In this document: piece by piece, positions 22,334 through 35,374 of the stretch
Layout of the letters: every line of letters begins with the position of its first letter
How positions within the stretch are numbered: position 1 is the first letter of the stretch
Assembly (NCBI GenBank): GCA_030765065.1
Contig: CM060976.1
Span: forward strand, 59,752,539 to 59,816,538
Origin: Deroplatys truncata
Taxonomy: Eukaryota > Arthropoda > Insecta > Mantodea > Mantidae
DNA length: 64,000 nucleotides
Direction of reading: 5' to 3'
Translations under genes and position numbers: made by a program
Notes under the pieces: model-generated
The model's database searches: none
What the model saw: only the letters and a program-made list of their open reading frames with translations
Told to the model about the DNA's origin: nothing

Positions 22334-22987
22334 TAAGGCGTGTTTTTAAAGTAAGCACTGTTTTAATATTTTGTCGCTGCAGTCACGATTTTAAGCATGT
22401 CATCACTTCCTCCATTCATTACGAAGCCAACCGCAGCCTGTGAGCGATCGTCACTTTGTGCATTGCTGTTGTTAGAGCGTTTCGAAATGTTCAAAACAAT
22501 CGAACGACCCGCAAACTGTGAAATCAGATCAGCGATTCGTTTTTTTGAATACGAGAAATTTACACCAGCAAACACTCATCGCTAAATGAAGTTTATGGGA
22601 AAACAATAAGTGGAAATGCCCGGGCACATACAGGCAAACAAACTAAGATCTGATCGCATCATTTGGTTGTGAACAATTTGACCACCCTCCCAACAGTCCG
22701 GTTTTGGCACCAAGAGTTTTTCATCTGAAGAAATTCCTTGATGGAAAACATTTCAACGACGATGTTGTGAAACAAGAAGTGCGAACTTGGCTGTCAGCAC
22801 AGGCGGCATCACTCTTTGACGAAGATATATGAAAGTTGCCCATTACGACAGGTGCCTCAATAACGGCGGTAACTTTGTGGAGAAGTAGTGTAAGGCGTAA
22901 TGTTTTGAATGATAATGAAGTATTTGAAAAATAACGTTCTATTATTTTAAAAAAAATTATGTGTTTACTATAATAGCACGCCTCGTA
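22334..22987 (+). mobile_element. Mariner deletion derivative, copy 1
   Basis: The inverted ends carry the AGGCGTGTTTTTAAAGTAAG type on the left, with the matching CACGCCTCGTA on the right. The interior encodes a mariner transposase N-terminus (FKTIERPANCEIRSAIRFFE, about 22470-22545) joined to its C-terminal end (a WLSAQAASLFDEDI-like segment, about 22790-22830). The helix-turn-helix end and most of the catalytic domain are missing. Several stops and frame changes add to the decay. The same deletion occurs at 60889-61567, so both probably descend from one already deleted, transposase-dependent element. Confidence 0.8.
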
Positions 22988-23499
22988 TTAGTTTCCTATA
23001 GATTTTTAATAAATATAGGGTTATTATAAATTTGTTGTACAAAAAGGAACTTAAATTGTGAAGAAAGTATAATAAACCAAATACATAAGCATAACTTCAA
23101 GTTTCATGTACAAGTATTACAAATGTTCAATATGACTTCATTTTGTAACACTGCATCTATCTAATTTATTACTCCCAAATTCTATGGATGATATCCCGGT
23201 CAATGATTACATCTTCTCCTACTCGCAATTCCTTTAGATTTCTTTTGAAGAGACGTGACTGATCGCGATTCTTGAATCAGCATGAGCGCGCTCCGCACCA
23301 TGTTATCGGATGGTGACGAGATTATCACATATACCGTGCTCCACTGCACTCTAATGTACTCTGATGGGTGTATAGTAAACTTGTGGATGTGGTGGAATCT
23401 TTTAAAACGCATTAGACGTTTGCACTACCCCCGGGTCAACGGCATATTTTAATGTAGCCACAACATACTTTTCTACAACTAATTTGTCGTTCATCGTGA

Positions 23500-23715
23500 T
23501 CTAGGGGTACCATGCTAGCTTCTAGTTCCCAAGGTCACAGGTTCAAACTCGGCAACGACGATGGATTTTTTCGGGTGTAAAAATCCTTAGCATGGCTTCC
23601 TTCGAAAGGGAAGTAAGGCCGGTTTTGCAGATTTACGGCACATAAAAGAACCTCAAGCCTGACAGAGGTTTGGTCTCACGTTCAATATAGAATGGGACAC
23701 TAAGAAACAGCAAAC
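23500..23715 (+). mobile_element. tRNA-derived SINE (family S2)
   Basis: Box B-like GGTTCAAACTC (about 23551) follows a worn box A. The body, GGATTTTTTCGGG to AGATTTACGGCAC, is nearly the same as in 58323-58610 and 34727-34978 (minus). It ends with AATATAGAATGGGAC. Confidence 0.75.
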
Positions 23716-24529
23716 TTGATGTGTTAAAGTATAATACATTTTTATGCATGTCACTGTCACGTCCTACTAATAATAACCGTTACAGCTAACCCAGTATTAC
23801 AAAGTTGTAACTTAGGTTGGAAAATGAAATGAAATTTTGTTTTAGGAAACTCAAAGATTAATGTATTATATACTAGAAGAAGTTGGCATACTATAATCCG
23901 TGCATTCATTTCTTAAACATTATAATCCGATTATTTTCTATTTGCATTTCTTATAATTATCTAGCTCACGAGAAATTGGGTACCAGCTGCAAATCCCATT
24001 GTTATTTTCTACAGAGTGATTCAAAATAGCATCGAAAGTGCTTAGTATGTTGTGGGAGACGGTAAGCTGATCGTTTTATGAAAAAGGGGTCCAAGAAATA
24101 AATGTTATTGAGACATTTGAGAGACGTTGAAGTTAGTTCAGATTATTTATGGCAACCACTAACTATTAGGGCAAAGGAAATGTACTGCGTGTGAATTCTT
24201 TCCCACACATTAGGGACGAGTGACGTAAGTCCACACTCCATGGTCCATATCCTGTCACCAGTCTTTATAGGAGTAGTTTATGGCGCACATCTCGCGCACT
24301 GAGACCTACATAGATCTACTGTGACTAGCAACCCACAGGAGGAAGGGATGAAGTGATGCGTGGAAGTCCATAACAGCTCAGGCTCGAAGACCCGTCCCAC
24401 CTCTGGAGCTGCTTAGATAGGACAATGAACGACCCGTCGACCAAGCAGCCCTCTAGTGTCTACGAGGAGGACTTGTTTCCTTTGAGAAAGCATTCGCGCC
24501 ATTTATCCGGCATTGTAAAGCCACGAAAC
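23716..24529. other. Stretch without recognised features
   Basis: AT-rich then mixed sequence, with no gene or repeat boundary that I can support. Confidence 0.4.
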
Positions 24530-24730
24530 TAGAAGCACGCAGGAAAGATGAAAAGGAAACGAATAAATGGGAGATGATGGAAAGGATATCATGGTAGATG
24601 AGAGATAATTCAGCATTATCCGACCGACCAGGGAAAACCATGAAAAGCCCAAGGTGACAGTGGGCGGTCGAGGGAATCAAACAATGCGAGCTTCACACGT
24701 TACCGCGGAGCCATCTCTCTCGGTAGCACC
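24530..24730 (-). mobile_element. SINE of S1 type, decayed
   Basis: Read on the minus strand there is a box A-like ATGGCTCCGCGGTAACG, a box B-like TTTGATTCCC and then TTTTCATGGTTTTCCC, comparable to the other S1 copies. The tail may extend to about 24380. Confidence 0.5.
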
Positions 24731-25797
24731 ACGGCTTACACCCCTCGAGGTGTTATCAAGTTAAGTGTATTCGAATCGATTCCTGTAACATCAGAGGAAG
24801 ACATTTCGTAAGAATCCACGCAGCGACTGAAACCCTGAGCACGCAGACACACGTCTTTGACATAGTGCAATAAACTCAGCAACGCCGATGTAAGCCCCAA
24901 ATGCAGGTAGATAACTCAAACCCCTTTTATAACTCAATGGAGAAGGTGTGTTTACAAAATGTGGAACGGCTGCCCTTAGCTATATCCTAAGCATCACATA
25001 TCGGTCTCTGAAAATGAGTTCCGATTTGAAAACCGAATGGTAAACCGTCCCGCACAAGAAATTAATGGTGATGTGTTCAATCATCCTGTATAAGGACAGC
25101 AATTATGACCGTTATGAGCGAAATAATAAATAAAGTTGATAAAACAATTTTTAACGAAATGTCTTCACTCATTGGCTAGGAGTATTTTCCTAATGACCCA
25201 GAAGCACCACTAAGATTCGGTTAGATAATGGGGAGAACATAATTTATAAGGAGGCTTTCATGTTGGGCTTAGCACTGGATAAATTATGCAGGCGAAGATT
25301 TGTGGCTTTAGCGACTCTACTGTATATAAGGAGCACATATATTTAGAGCCTCCATGATTACAAACTGGCTTATGTATCCTGATTATCAAGCTAAGCCAGC
25401 TCAGGGGTGTGACGTCAGAAGGCAGTGCTCTGCTGCCCTTAGAGTGTATCACGCAGCAAGCGCAGATTGGAGTAGAGTTGCAGTGATTCAATTAACACAG
25501 AATAAAACACATTCTACTGCATTGCAACTGCAGATTTGGTACCTGTAACTCTTCCATTTGTCTTTTCTTTCTATTTCCTGCACGACATCTGTGGCATGTT
25601 TAAATTGGTGAGGTCGGAAACAATAATTGCAATACTGAAAGAAAATCTACAATATTGTAATTTACATTTAATATTCATTTGTGTAGTATAAAATACACTC
25701 ATATCAGCATTGAAAACTGAAGTAAAATATAATACATAGCTTCTGTCTGAGCTTTGTAATACACTCAAAACATGAGGCTAATGCGATACAATAAAGT
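24731..25797. other. Stretch without supported genes
   Basis: A perfect TGACGTCA (CRE-like) octamer lies near 25409 in GC-richer sequence. The frames there on both strands are unrecognised. Confidence 0.35.
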
Positions 25798-26602
25798 AAC
25801 TGCTCTACTATTATAAGAGGAAAAACTGCATTACATACAAAAATTCAATATCGAGACTTCACCGGAAATAATGTTTTTGAGGCCCCCTGAACCCCCCTCA
25901 AAAATCATTTAAGAAAAGCGAAAAGTCCTATAAATACCAAACGTGTATTTAAGTGCGGTATCTTCAACAACATACAACACGAAGATTTTCAAGAAAATCC
26001 CCACCCCAAAACACCCTTTCTATGAAACATTTTTCGAAAAGTTTTATTTTCTAAATATTGCTCTAACGATTTTGATAAAACATCATATATTAAAGATACT
26101 TATAAGACAAATAAAATGTATATCTTGAATTTTCACAGGAATAGCCTGTGAAGCCCACTTCGTTTGGAAGAAATTTTTCATAACTGGCGAACGTTAAGCG
26201 ATAGACGAAAACCTACTACAGAAAATATGTACTTTTCTATAACTCCGAATTTATTACAAAATAACCTTCTTTGTAGCATAAGCATTTCCGAGATATCCGT
26301 TGTTAATGGTGCGAATTATTTAATATTTAGTAATTTTTACAAGTTCTGTCGATTTTTGGTTGTTTCTCGCAACTCCATGAAAACAGCAAGGAAATTTTAA
26401 GGCCCGCATATAGCGTCCAGTTGTTAAATATTAATTAACTATCACTGTTCCCTTTATATCTCTAATGAAATGTGTAATATAGCTATTTCAGGAAAGGTTT
26501 ACCTCAATTAAAGGATAGGAAAATAAAACTCCGTAAGAATAGTTTGTATATCCGTAAATAAACCATAGAGGGTAGAAAAAGTCATGTGAATATAGCACAT
26601 CA
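25798..26602 (+). mobile_element. Family H element, old copy of the third variant
   Basis: Recognisable from CTCTACTA through the worn AAAATTCAATATCGAGACTTCACCGG block to GTCATGTGAATATAGCACATC. It has lost most of the TG tract. Its 3' block (ACTATCACTGTTCCCTT) is shared with 37903-38602, 44641-45343 and 4590-4946. Confidence 0.65.
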
Positions 26603-27684
26603 TTTCTTTCTTTTAAACTAATTAAAATTAAGAAGTTCCTGCACAATAATTTCTTTACATTTATATACTAAGCTCAAATTAAAAAGTTTAGAGGGATGCA
26701 ATAAACCGTAAGAGTCCAAAGAGCATTTCATATTACCATATCAAAACCTTGATTAGTTTTGAATAAAAAATTAATACCTTAACGTTTTAAAAATTTGTGT
26801 GTGGATTATATGTTTTATATTCTGAATACATGGCAAAAAATTCAAAATAATTACAAGAAAATTGTGGAATTTTGGGTTTTCATAGATGTATTGCACTGAT
26901 GTGAGAATTGTATCACTGCCAAAGAGTTGTGTACAAGGAGGCCACAAAGTCCTTTTATATTAAAAGTATATTTTTGTTTTTGCTTCATATTGTAAGAGCT
27001 TTACAACGGCAATACGTCTTACTACGCTTTTTAAGGATTATTGCGAGTTGTATGAATTAAACAAATCTAAGGTGGAATAATACTGAAACGGTGCGTACTG
27101 CCTTTCTCACGCTGTTTTAACAGGATCCTCCGAAACAAACACCTTTCATATGGTGCCTCCACAGGCGATGTAAAGGATAAGGAAAGAAATAGTAGACCTT
27201 CCACTAGAGCATCTGTGGAATTGGATCTTTTGCACGACCTTTTCGGGTCCTCTTCACGGACTCCTCCTTTCTCCTTTGGTAGGCGGTTTGCCACTTATTT
27301 TCTTATTATTTACCTCACTTGTGAAGAACAGTTATTGCTCCCATCTTAAATATGTTTGTTTAGGAGGCAGATCTCGCGTCAGAAATCAGTACGCATCTCC
27401 AACAGTCTTGCTGCTTTGACTTCTTTCATAGTACAACAATCACTGACAATAACACGTTGTTCAGTAATGTAATTGGGCGTATGCCATTGTTTACTTGATA
27501 CCATCCAAAGCAGGAACTGTAATCTACATAAGGGCAAAGAACCGTGTGGTTATCCTGTTTGTTCTCCCTAGTTGAGTACCGTTACTTTAATAATGATCAC
27601 GATAACATTACTAAGGATAACGATATTACTAAATTTAATTAATATTGTTTTTTACTACTAGACATACTTCTGTCGTCTTTGTGT

Positions 27685-27732
<48 letters not shown>

Positions 27733-28107
27733 CATATTGAAATAATAACCTACGTCTTGACGTTTCCATTAACGGAACTCGGTTCTTCAAAATATGTCAC
27801 TTAATTCAGCAGCCCCTGCACTGCTACAATTATTCGATGGCAGTAATAATTTTAGACTTCGTCTCCAGGACTACTTCAGAGGAAAATTTGAAGTTTATAT
27901 TGTAGCGGTTGTGCACTATAACGTTACAAGTAATTAATTTATCACCTACCCCTGTGTCTACAAGGTCGAGTCTCTAATGGAATTGCAATGGGTTAACCTC
28001 TAGTTATTCTCACCAATCACTTCATTTACAAAGACCATTTCTGTGCTTCTCCCTTTGTTTCACATCAAATATAACTTCACTCACTATCTTTCTTTTTTGT
28101 TTCATTG
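26603..28107. other. Stretch without supported genes
   Basis: AT-rich. It contains a (TAA)n microsatellite at 27687-27733. A 75-residue minus-strand frame at 27067-27294 is not recognised and has no family motif. Confidence 0.4.
27687..27733. repeat. (TAA)n microsatellite
   Basis: About fifteen uninterrupted triplets. Confidence 0.95.
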
Positions 28108-28425
28108 AGCGGGATGGCTCAGTCGATAACGTCTGTGGCCCGCATTTGGGAGACCCGGGGTTCAAATTCCCGGGGACGACCAATCTAACCGAAGGTTTTT
28201 TCCAGCGGTTTTCCTCTGTCACTAGACAATGTTGGATTGCAAGATTTGATCCACAAATTTTCCTATCACCCCTTTGATCATTACCTTTTTTTTCTCACTG
28301 TCATACCAAGCTTTGGGCTTATCACCATCCTAGATATACTACGATTCAGAGTTTGTTTGCGCATTGCAGGCTGCTGACCCAAGGATTGGCTTGTAAGCCC
28401 TGCAAAGAGGAAGCTAATCCGTTAA
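28108..28425 (+). mobile_element. tRNA-derived SINE (S1 tail, GCGGGATGGCTC head)
   Basis: The head GCGGGATGGCTCAG resembles the SINE at 51122. Box B is GGGTTCAAATTCC (about 28160). The tail (TTGGGCTTATCACCATCCTAG, then CTTGTAAGCCCTGCAAAGAGG) is that of S1, so head and tail modules appear to mix between SINE families. Confidence 0.7.
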
Positions 28426-29587
28426 GAAAAAGGAACTTGTTTCAAGCCAATCACAAAAAGAAGTGATAAGGGCTGGGTGAGTCCAGCGGTAGGTATTTGG
28501 AAACCTCGTGGCAGAAAAGCCATTATTATCTAAGGTCTGTGGAAGAAACTTCCACGTATTTTATCAATGATACGACAGCATTATCAAGTTTATCCCAAGT
28601 CATACCTATGTAGATTTCGACTCGAGCGCGTATATATGATGGAATATTCACACTGAATTTCAGACCGAGACTGAACTGTGCTTCAGCAGGAAAAGAAGTT
28701 TGGCCGTTGTTACGCGACAATAGTTAACTAAACTTCATAATATAAACAGCCACTCTTCGCATGAAAAATTGCAGCAGAAAGGATAAGAGAGTCGAGCCTT
28801 AGGCACGTCCTGATCATTGCTATGTCATTAAGGAAACTCGGCTATCAGCGTGATGGAGTAGTGGAAGATTGTGTCGGACAGTAAACAAGCTAACAAGGAA
28901 AGGGACCGCTAATTGGGACTCACAACATGTGATTAGCCTCCTTCGTGGAAATGCTCTTTAAATGGACTCCTAAACCAAACGAACCGAGTCCTTGTGTAGG
29001 CAGCCTTTGCTGCAGCGTGTCCATTGGAACCCTTTAGCTTTGCACTGGGCAAAAAGAAAATACAACTGTAACAACATTACTTTGATGTACAGTATTAACT
29101 AAAATGCCCTGGCACCGCAGTCATTGTGTTATTTTTAAACATGTCGTCAATCATTAACCAGTCACTGCTGGTTTCTTTCAAAATGCTCTTTTCAAAGTTA
29201 GTTAAGAATGCTGACTAGAAATAACTTTTACATGTGAACACTACTCTCAGTGCTCTCTCCATAGGAAAAACTGTCCATGATTTTTGTTTAACTTTTTAGG
29301 AATATTGTTTTGAAATAATAATTTGTTAACGTTTCTAAATCGTTTTATACACCTAACCCATTTTAATTTGCCTTCAAAATTAATAGGTATATACTTTCCT
29401 ATAGCTCTTAAGTTTTAAATTACATGAAAATTTTCATAGAACTTTATCATAATATTTCAAGTAAAGACTTAATTAATTTTCAAGTCCGCATAGACGTCCT
29501 GAAAATTGGAAATTCCGGCAGAAAATTAATATTGTTACATTTAAGTTTAAAAAGCTCCAAAGAGAATGATTATTTACTACTTCTTTA
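28426..29587. other. Stretch without supported genes
   Basis: Short frames only. No repeat boundaries are visible apart from a weak S1-tail-like fragment near 28932. Confidence 0.35.
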
Positions 29588-29935
29588 ATGGATTAGCCTC
29601 CTCTTTGGAGGACTTACATTCCCAAGGACTTAAAAGCCAATGCCTTGGGTCAGTAGACTCGCGGAGCAAGCAAACTCTGGATCACAGCATATCTAGGATG
29701 GGTGATCACTCCAATGCCTAGCATGGCGGTGAAGATGAAGGAAATGAAATGTAGAGATGAAAGGAATGACAGGAACATTCACGGATCAAATTATTCAGCC
29801 CAGCACTCGCCTTAGCGACCGAGGAAAACCACGAAACAACTTTGGTCAGGTTGGTCGGCTCCAGGGTTTGAACCCGGGACCTCGAGAATGCAAATCGCAC
29901 ACATTACCGGAGACCAGATCGCCCGGTATGATTAT
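29588..29935 (-). mobile_element. tRNA-derived SINE (family S1), minus strand
   Basis: The reverse complement gives a box B region GGGTTCAAACCCTGG (about 29865-29879), then GTGGTTTTCCTCGGTCGC and a tail with CATCCTAG. It ends at GGAGGCTAATC. The right end near 29930 carries the worn box A. Confidence 0.75.
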
Positions 29936-30730
29936 TTACAATATACTGGAATTCTCTAAGATGCAAAAAGAACAGCTCTAATTCGTTCTTTCTTCTTTGT
30001 GGAAACATAAGCTAAATTAGTTTAAAGAGCCCAAAAAAACGTGTGAAGAGAATTTCTAAAGAATGTGCCCAAAAAAAGAAAAATAATGAAATTCCAAAAA
30101 CTGTAGAATTGGATTACTTGTCAAGAGCACTATTCGAGAAACCTTTCCTGAATACTATAAAAATGTTCAGGAACTACCTAACCTAAAAATGACTGCACAA
30201 ACCAAAATATGCTAAAATGGAGAAAACGGATTTTTTCTGGAACAGGTTAGAGTTACGATTCAAATTCCAAAAAAAGGTACATGGTTAAAACTGTAGTAAA
30301 TAACTAAAGAGAAAACTAATTCCTGCTCTACCACTCGAGAACCATGTTTCAATGTAGATACTACAAGCTTCTAGACTCACCGTCCCTTAATTACTCGGTC
30401 TTACCATTGTTTACATATTTGTAGCACTGAGTGTACCTTGCTTTGGTCCATTCGCCCTCCGTAACCTCTATACTGCTTGAATATGACAGTGACCACATCA
30501 GCGCCCAGCAATGATCCAACGTGGAACCGGAGTACATTCGAATAAGCGACTATCTAAATACTTGATTTTAACAGTATCGGTATAGTGGTATTTATATACA
30601 CAACACGAACTGTCCGATTTCTTCACAGTTTTAATAACCCATTCTTCCTAAACTGAATTTCCTAATGAACTTTTTCCTAATAACTTTCTTCATCTAGCTT
30701 TCCAAAACATTGTAGCGTATATGTATGTGC
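29936..30730. other. Stretch without recognised features
   Basis: AT-rich, with no supported gene, tRNA-like element or terminal repeat. Confidence 0.4.
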
Positions 30731-30732
30731 AT

Positions 30733-31182
30733 TGTTGCGTCGGACACATTATTGCGTAGTAGCATGTCATTGTTGTGTATAATCATTTTGATTGGGAGTT
30801 TGAATTCCGTCCGGCGTGGCATTTCTTTCTCCACCCCTAGTCGAATAGTAGTCAGTGAGTCGAGTATGTATCTTCAGGGCGAGTGATTGTAGCGTGGGTG
30901 TTTCTCGTGTGAGTGTGGAGCATCTCCCTCCAATGTTTGCCTGTAATCTGTTGTGAACGATGTAGTGGCACCATGTCAATTATTTAATAAACCACAGGTA
31001 ATGTGTTAAATGTGAATTTAAGTGTATTATGTTCTGAATGTCCCCCGCCTGCTTTAAATTTGTGCAGCTAAGTTCCTGGTCCTCTCATTGCCAGTGAGTC
31101 TACGCTCCCCAATGTTTATGCCTGGGTAACTAAATTTAATATCTAGCTGCAAAACCTTTTGGCCTCACCCCGGTGTATAACA
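30733..31182 (+). repeat. LTR-like segment, uncertain
   Basis: The segment begins TGTTGCG and ends TATAACA. It holds GTCAGTGAGTCGAGT near 30854, like the leader of the promoter-bearing repeats, and an AATAAA at about 30986. No target duplication matches and there is no second copy in the window, so this may be coincidence. Confidence 0.25.
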
Positions 31183-31249
31183 ATATTTTAACTAAATAAT
31201 CTTATTTATTGTTTCAGTAATGGGGTAATGGCCGAGATTTTGTACTAAA

Positions 31250-31480
31250 TATGTGTTGCATTACATGAATTTCTCTACACACTCGTCTACAACTACTTAC
31301 AAATTCTTCTTCTTCTTCTCTCTTCTTCTTTTTAATGGAGATAAACTTTCGTTTCACATTTCCTTATAAGTATAAGAAGAATAGAGCATCTTAAGGTAAA
31401 TGTCATATTTTTAAAAAGCGGTTCGCAATATGGTAGCTTTGAAATTCCATGTGCTTTGCATCACCATGAGGAACAAATAT
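31250..31480 (-). mobile_element. Family H element, decayed 3' fragment
   Basis: Minus-strand match to the 3' hairpin and subterminal motif (GTTGCATTACATGAATTTCTCTAC), running into a following H copy in the same orientation, another tandem arrangement. Confidence 0.45.
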
Positions 31481-32005
31481 CTTATATGTTGTACCCACAT
31501 GACTTCTACTCTTGTACAAACTATTTTTACAAACGCTTATTCTCCATCTACTTCATGTTAATCGAGATAAACATTTGCAGAATCTGTCCTATTGCCAAGG
31601 CTTTAAGCGATAGTCACATTTTTTTAAGAGTTGGTTGCTACGTGGAGTATTCCATTCTCTTTGCAGTCCCAAGACATAAAACAAAACCAATAACAAATTC
31701 TTATTTGAGAAAATGTGTATTGAAAAATTAAAAAGTAACGACGCATATCTCGGAAATGGTTCACTCGGTCCCCCAAAAAGGAATCTGACGTAAATTGTGT
31801 TTTAATGAGATCTACATTTACTATGTAGTAAAATTTTGTCTATGTCTTACGGTTTCCAGTTATGCAAAAGCCATTCAGATGAAGACGTCTTTGGGGAAAT
31901 TTCCAGAATATTCAAGATTTACATTTTATTTGCCATTAAAATATCTTAAGCATATGATATTTTTAATCAAAATCGTTTGCCATTTTTGAGAAATATTGTA
32001 GGAAA
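31481..32005 (-). mobile_element. Family H element, 3' half
   Basis: The minus-strand copy starts at the 3' end (CACATGACTTCTACTCTTGTACAAAC, slightly worn). It loses similarity near 32005, before reaching the TG tract and 5' end. Confidence 0.65.
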
Positions 32006-32161
32006 GGTTACAATGAAGCCTCATAAGCCTGTGTATATGTAAATTGTTTAACCCACTGGTGTTTTAGCCAGGCAAGAGGTAGCTATACGGGGAAGTTCGT
32101 GCCGTCAAAACCTTTATTCTCATTCAAGAATGTGTTAAAACTTCCCTCCGACTAAAACACC

Positions 32162-33130
32162 TGTGAACGTAAAGTAGGTATGTCTATTCAAGGACTAAGG
32201 ATGCACCGGTCGGTGCCTAAATTCCCATAAATTGCAGCTGAGCGCCACCAATTATAAACAGAATTTATGTGAATTATGACTTTTATTATAAATGTTCCAT
32301 GTTAGGTCGAGGGAGTATCTCTTATAGGGTGCGGAAGCGTGAATGAAGTGAAGTTGACAAATTATAACACATCGGCAAGTAAATTTAGATGATAATCTTT
32401 TATATATATATTTTTCACAGTTTTACAAGAATAATGGAATAAGCTTTTGCGAGTGACGCGAAATTAACTAAGTCCGTTTCTACACTTTAGAACATCGCTC
32501 GCACATAAACTTTAGTTCAGTATCAATCTCCTGACTTCCCCTTACGATCTGTAATAGTTAAGTTGCCTTTCCTACATAATTACAGGAGATTGTTAATGCA
32601 CTTTACGCGAGCACACTTCACAGCGATGTGCACCTTCCTATGTCTGAGCTTGCACTGTCTATTCCGTTGAGCAGTTTATAGCGTGGCTTCACCGACTTAC
32701 GTTTAATATTTCTAACCTTTTGCTTGCACGTTTCTGATTGGCTGTCTTAAATAATTTAAACCTACCTCCTAGCTTTACCATTAGCTATTTCGAATATCAT
32801 ATGACTTTGCTACAGTTACTAAAAGCAAGTTCCCTGAACCCTACGCTTCTGTTTTTTCTTCTTTGGGGGGGGGGGTTCTCATGCATTTTTACCCTAAGCA
32901 ATAAAACTTAATGTATTTTGTCTGGCTTTGGCTCCCTATACCCAACAGCGAACCCATTTGAAACACATTTATAAAATTTCTCTTAAATTAAATATAAACA
33001 CTACTAAGTAGCTACATAAACAATCAAAATGCAAGAAAATTAATTCACCTGTAAGTCATTGACACTTATAATTCCTGCTTGGGCTGAGGCGTTGTTTAAT
33101 TAACGTATATATGTGAAAAATACTGCCTCA
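32162..33130 (-). repeat. Probable LTR related to 4947-5850
   Basis: On the minus strand the segment starts TGAGGCAGTATTTTT, as does the insertion at 4947. It keeps AGCCAATCAGAAAC (CCAAT box), a TAAGAGATA block and a TGGTGGCG-type motif at matching relative places. The end near 32162 is chosen only because it reads CA. A 12-G run lies near 32868. No target duplication was found. Confidence 0.4.
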
Positions 33131-34171
33131 AGCAGATCCACTCTAAGGATTCTCGACATGTATATGTGAGTTAATCACTGCTACAGATCAGTCATGCAGA
33201 TACCATGAATTAGAGGGGAGGTTTGATCTTTCATACTTCCAGAGGGGTTTGCCCAACCTTGGTCTATACAACATTGAGCATATTCACCCTATTTCTGTTC
33301 TTTATAGACACGTAGATCAGGCAGGGAAAAAATGTTACAATTTCGAAAGTGAAACGTTTTTGAGATTTGGGTACCATATTTTTGTTTATGTCCTAAGAGT
33401 ACACAACTTTTTAACATGTCCTGGTTTGAAACAAGGCTTAAAACATCGGAAGATTGCGTTTTATGCTGGTATTATTCATATACATAAGAGTATGTAGATC
33501 CTGTATCTAGAGTAAAGGTGCTGATGCGAAAGCTTTCAAGCAAGATTCCGGAGTCGCCTAGGTACTCTACTGCACTCTACATTCGGGAGTCTCGCCCTCT
33601 GCAGGTAAACCTAATTACTTCATTAATTTCCTTTACTGCGTCGCGCTAGGGCTCTCAGAATCTTGTAATCAGTCGGCACCATGCACCAACAAAAGCAATA
33701 TTCTTGTAAAACATTCCTAGTTAATTTCTGCCTACCTCACGACCTGGGAGCCATTTGCAGTTCTCACGTACAGAAGTAATGCAGTTTCATGTACGGTGGG
33801 ATATTGCCATTTCCACAAACGTTCCACCGGTAAGTAAACAAATAAACGAAAAAAACTACACAGTGAAGCGCACACGGTTTATTTCGTCATAATTTTGAGA
33901 AATTCCATCGCTGCTTGGAGGAAAAAAGGAAGGAAAGAAAGAAAGGTTACCTCATTATAATGTGGATGAGAAGTAAATGATATCCGTATTGTCCTTGTTT
34001 AACCCAGAAGGCAATAGAATGTTATTTTGATATGATTCATCTTCATTAAAACTAAGGCAAGAGGATTTCAATATTGTAGGTTTATATAAATACTTGTTCT
34101 TTAAGAGAATTTTGGTGAGCTGCAGTGAACCGATATTCGATGTTCATTCACCAATCTACATACATCAAAAG
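33131..34171. other. Stretch without recognised features
   Basis: Mixed sequence. The frame at 33249-33497 has no recognised product. Confidence 0.35.
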
Positions 34172-35342
34172 CTGATGCATTACTTTCTCATGGATTTCTC
34201 TACCTACTATCCTTCATTCGTACATAGCTTTTACAACTTATTTCTCCCAAAGCATATTTTTCTATCTGTTTCATGTTAATCGCGTTAAACCTTTGTATAA
34301 ATAATTTCGCTACAAGGGGGATACAGAAACAAAACCGGTGTTTAAAAGATATTCCCTATATTGTGGGTTAGCATTCACATACTCTTTCCACGACATCGCG
34401 AATAACAACTCAAAAATGAAATGACAAAACTATTTAAACATTTCAAACCAAATATATCGGATTTGGCTAATGCCGCAAAACAGTTATGTGAAATAATTTG
34501 TGTTTTAAAGAGCTCCACATTTTCTTATTTATCACGTTTTTGTCTATTTCTAACGGTTTAGTTATACAAAATTCCTTCCGAATGAAGAGGATTTTACAGC
34601 CTATTTACAAAAACTTCAAGATATACATTTTATTTGCCAGTAAATGTCAAACAATGGTATTTTAATGAAAATGTTTCAGCCCTTTTTTTAAAATAATCTA
34701 AGATTTCTAAATATCTTCCACGTAACTTTAAATAAAATTAAATTGAGTTTTATTTATGAACGCTCTTTAACGCCCGTGGTCCTTAGCGTCCCATTCTATA
34801 TTGGGCGTTAAAGACCGGTAATTTTGCTCAGATGCCTCTTTATCAAGCTTGAGGTTCTTTTACGTGCCGTAAATCTACGACACGGGACCACCAGCTTTAC
34901 TTCCCTTCCATCGCCCTCCGCCGGGTTTAAACCCACGACCTCGGAAACTAGAGGTAACCACTACACCAGGGAGGACGACTTTCACGTAAGGAATGGGGGA
35001 TCTTGGCGTGGGGGAGATTTTTTTGAAAAACTTCGTGTCGCATGTTTGGCTGTTTGGGACCAAATTAAAATCTCCTTACAGAACGAAAAATAAACGAAAA
35101 GGTAAACATATTCTTATGTCAATAGAAAAAATATTAAAATATGCATAAGTATATTTAAATTTCTTAAAGAAACCACCTACAAAGTTATAATATTATATTG
35201 CACTTATTGAGGATTAAATATAACTTCATTTTATTTTTTCTTTGAAAGAAGTTTAATTTCTTCTCCGTCTTTCTAAACGTTTGTTCATAACTAATATTAA
35301 CTAAACACAATTAACCTACTGAACATTTCGTTTTTAACTATG

Positions 35343-35374
<32 letters not shown>

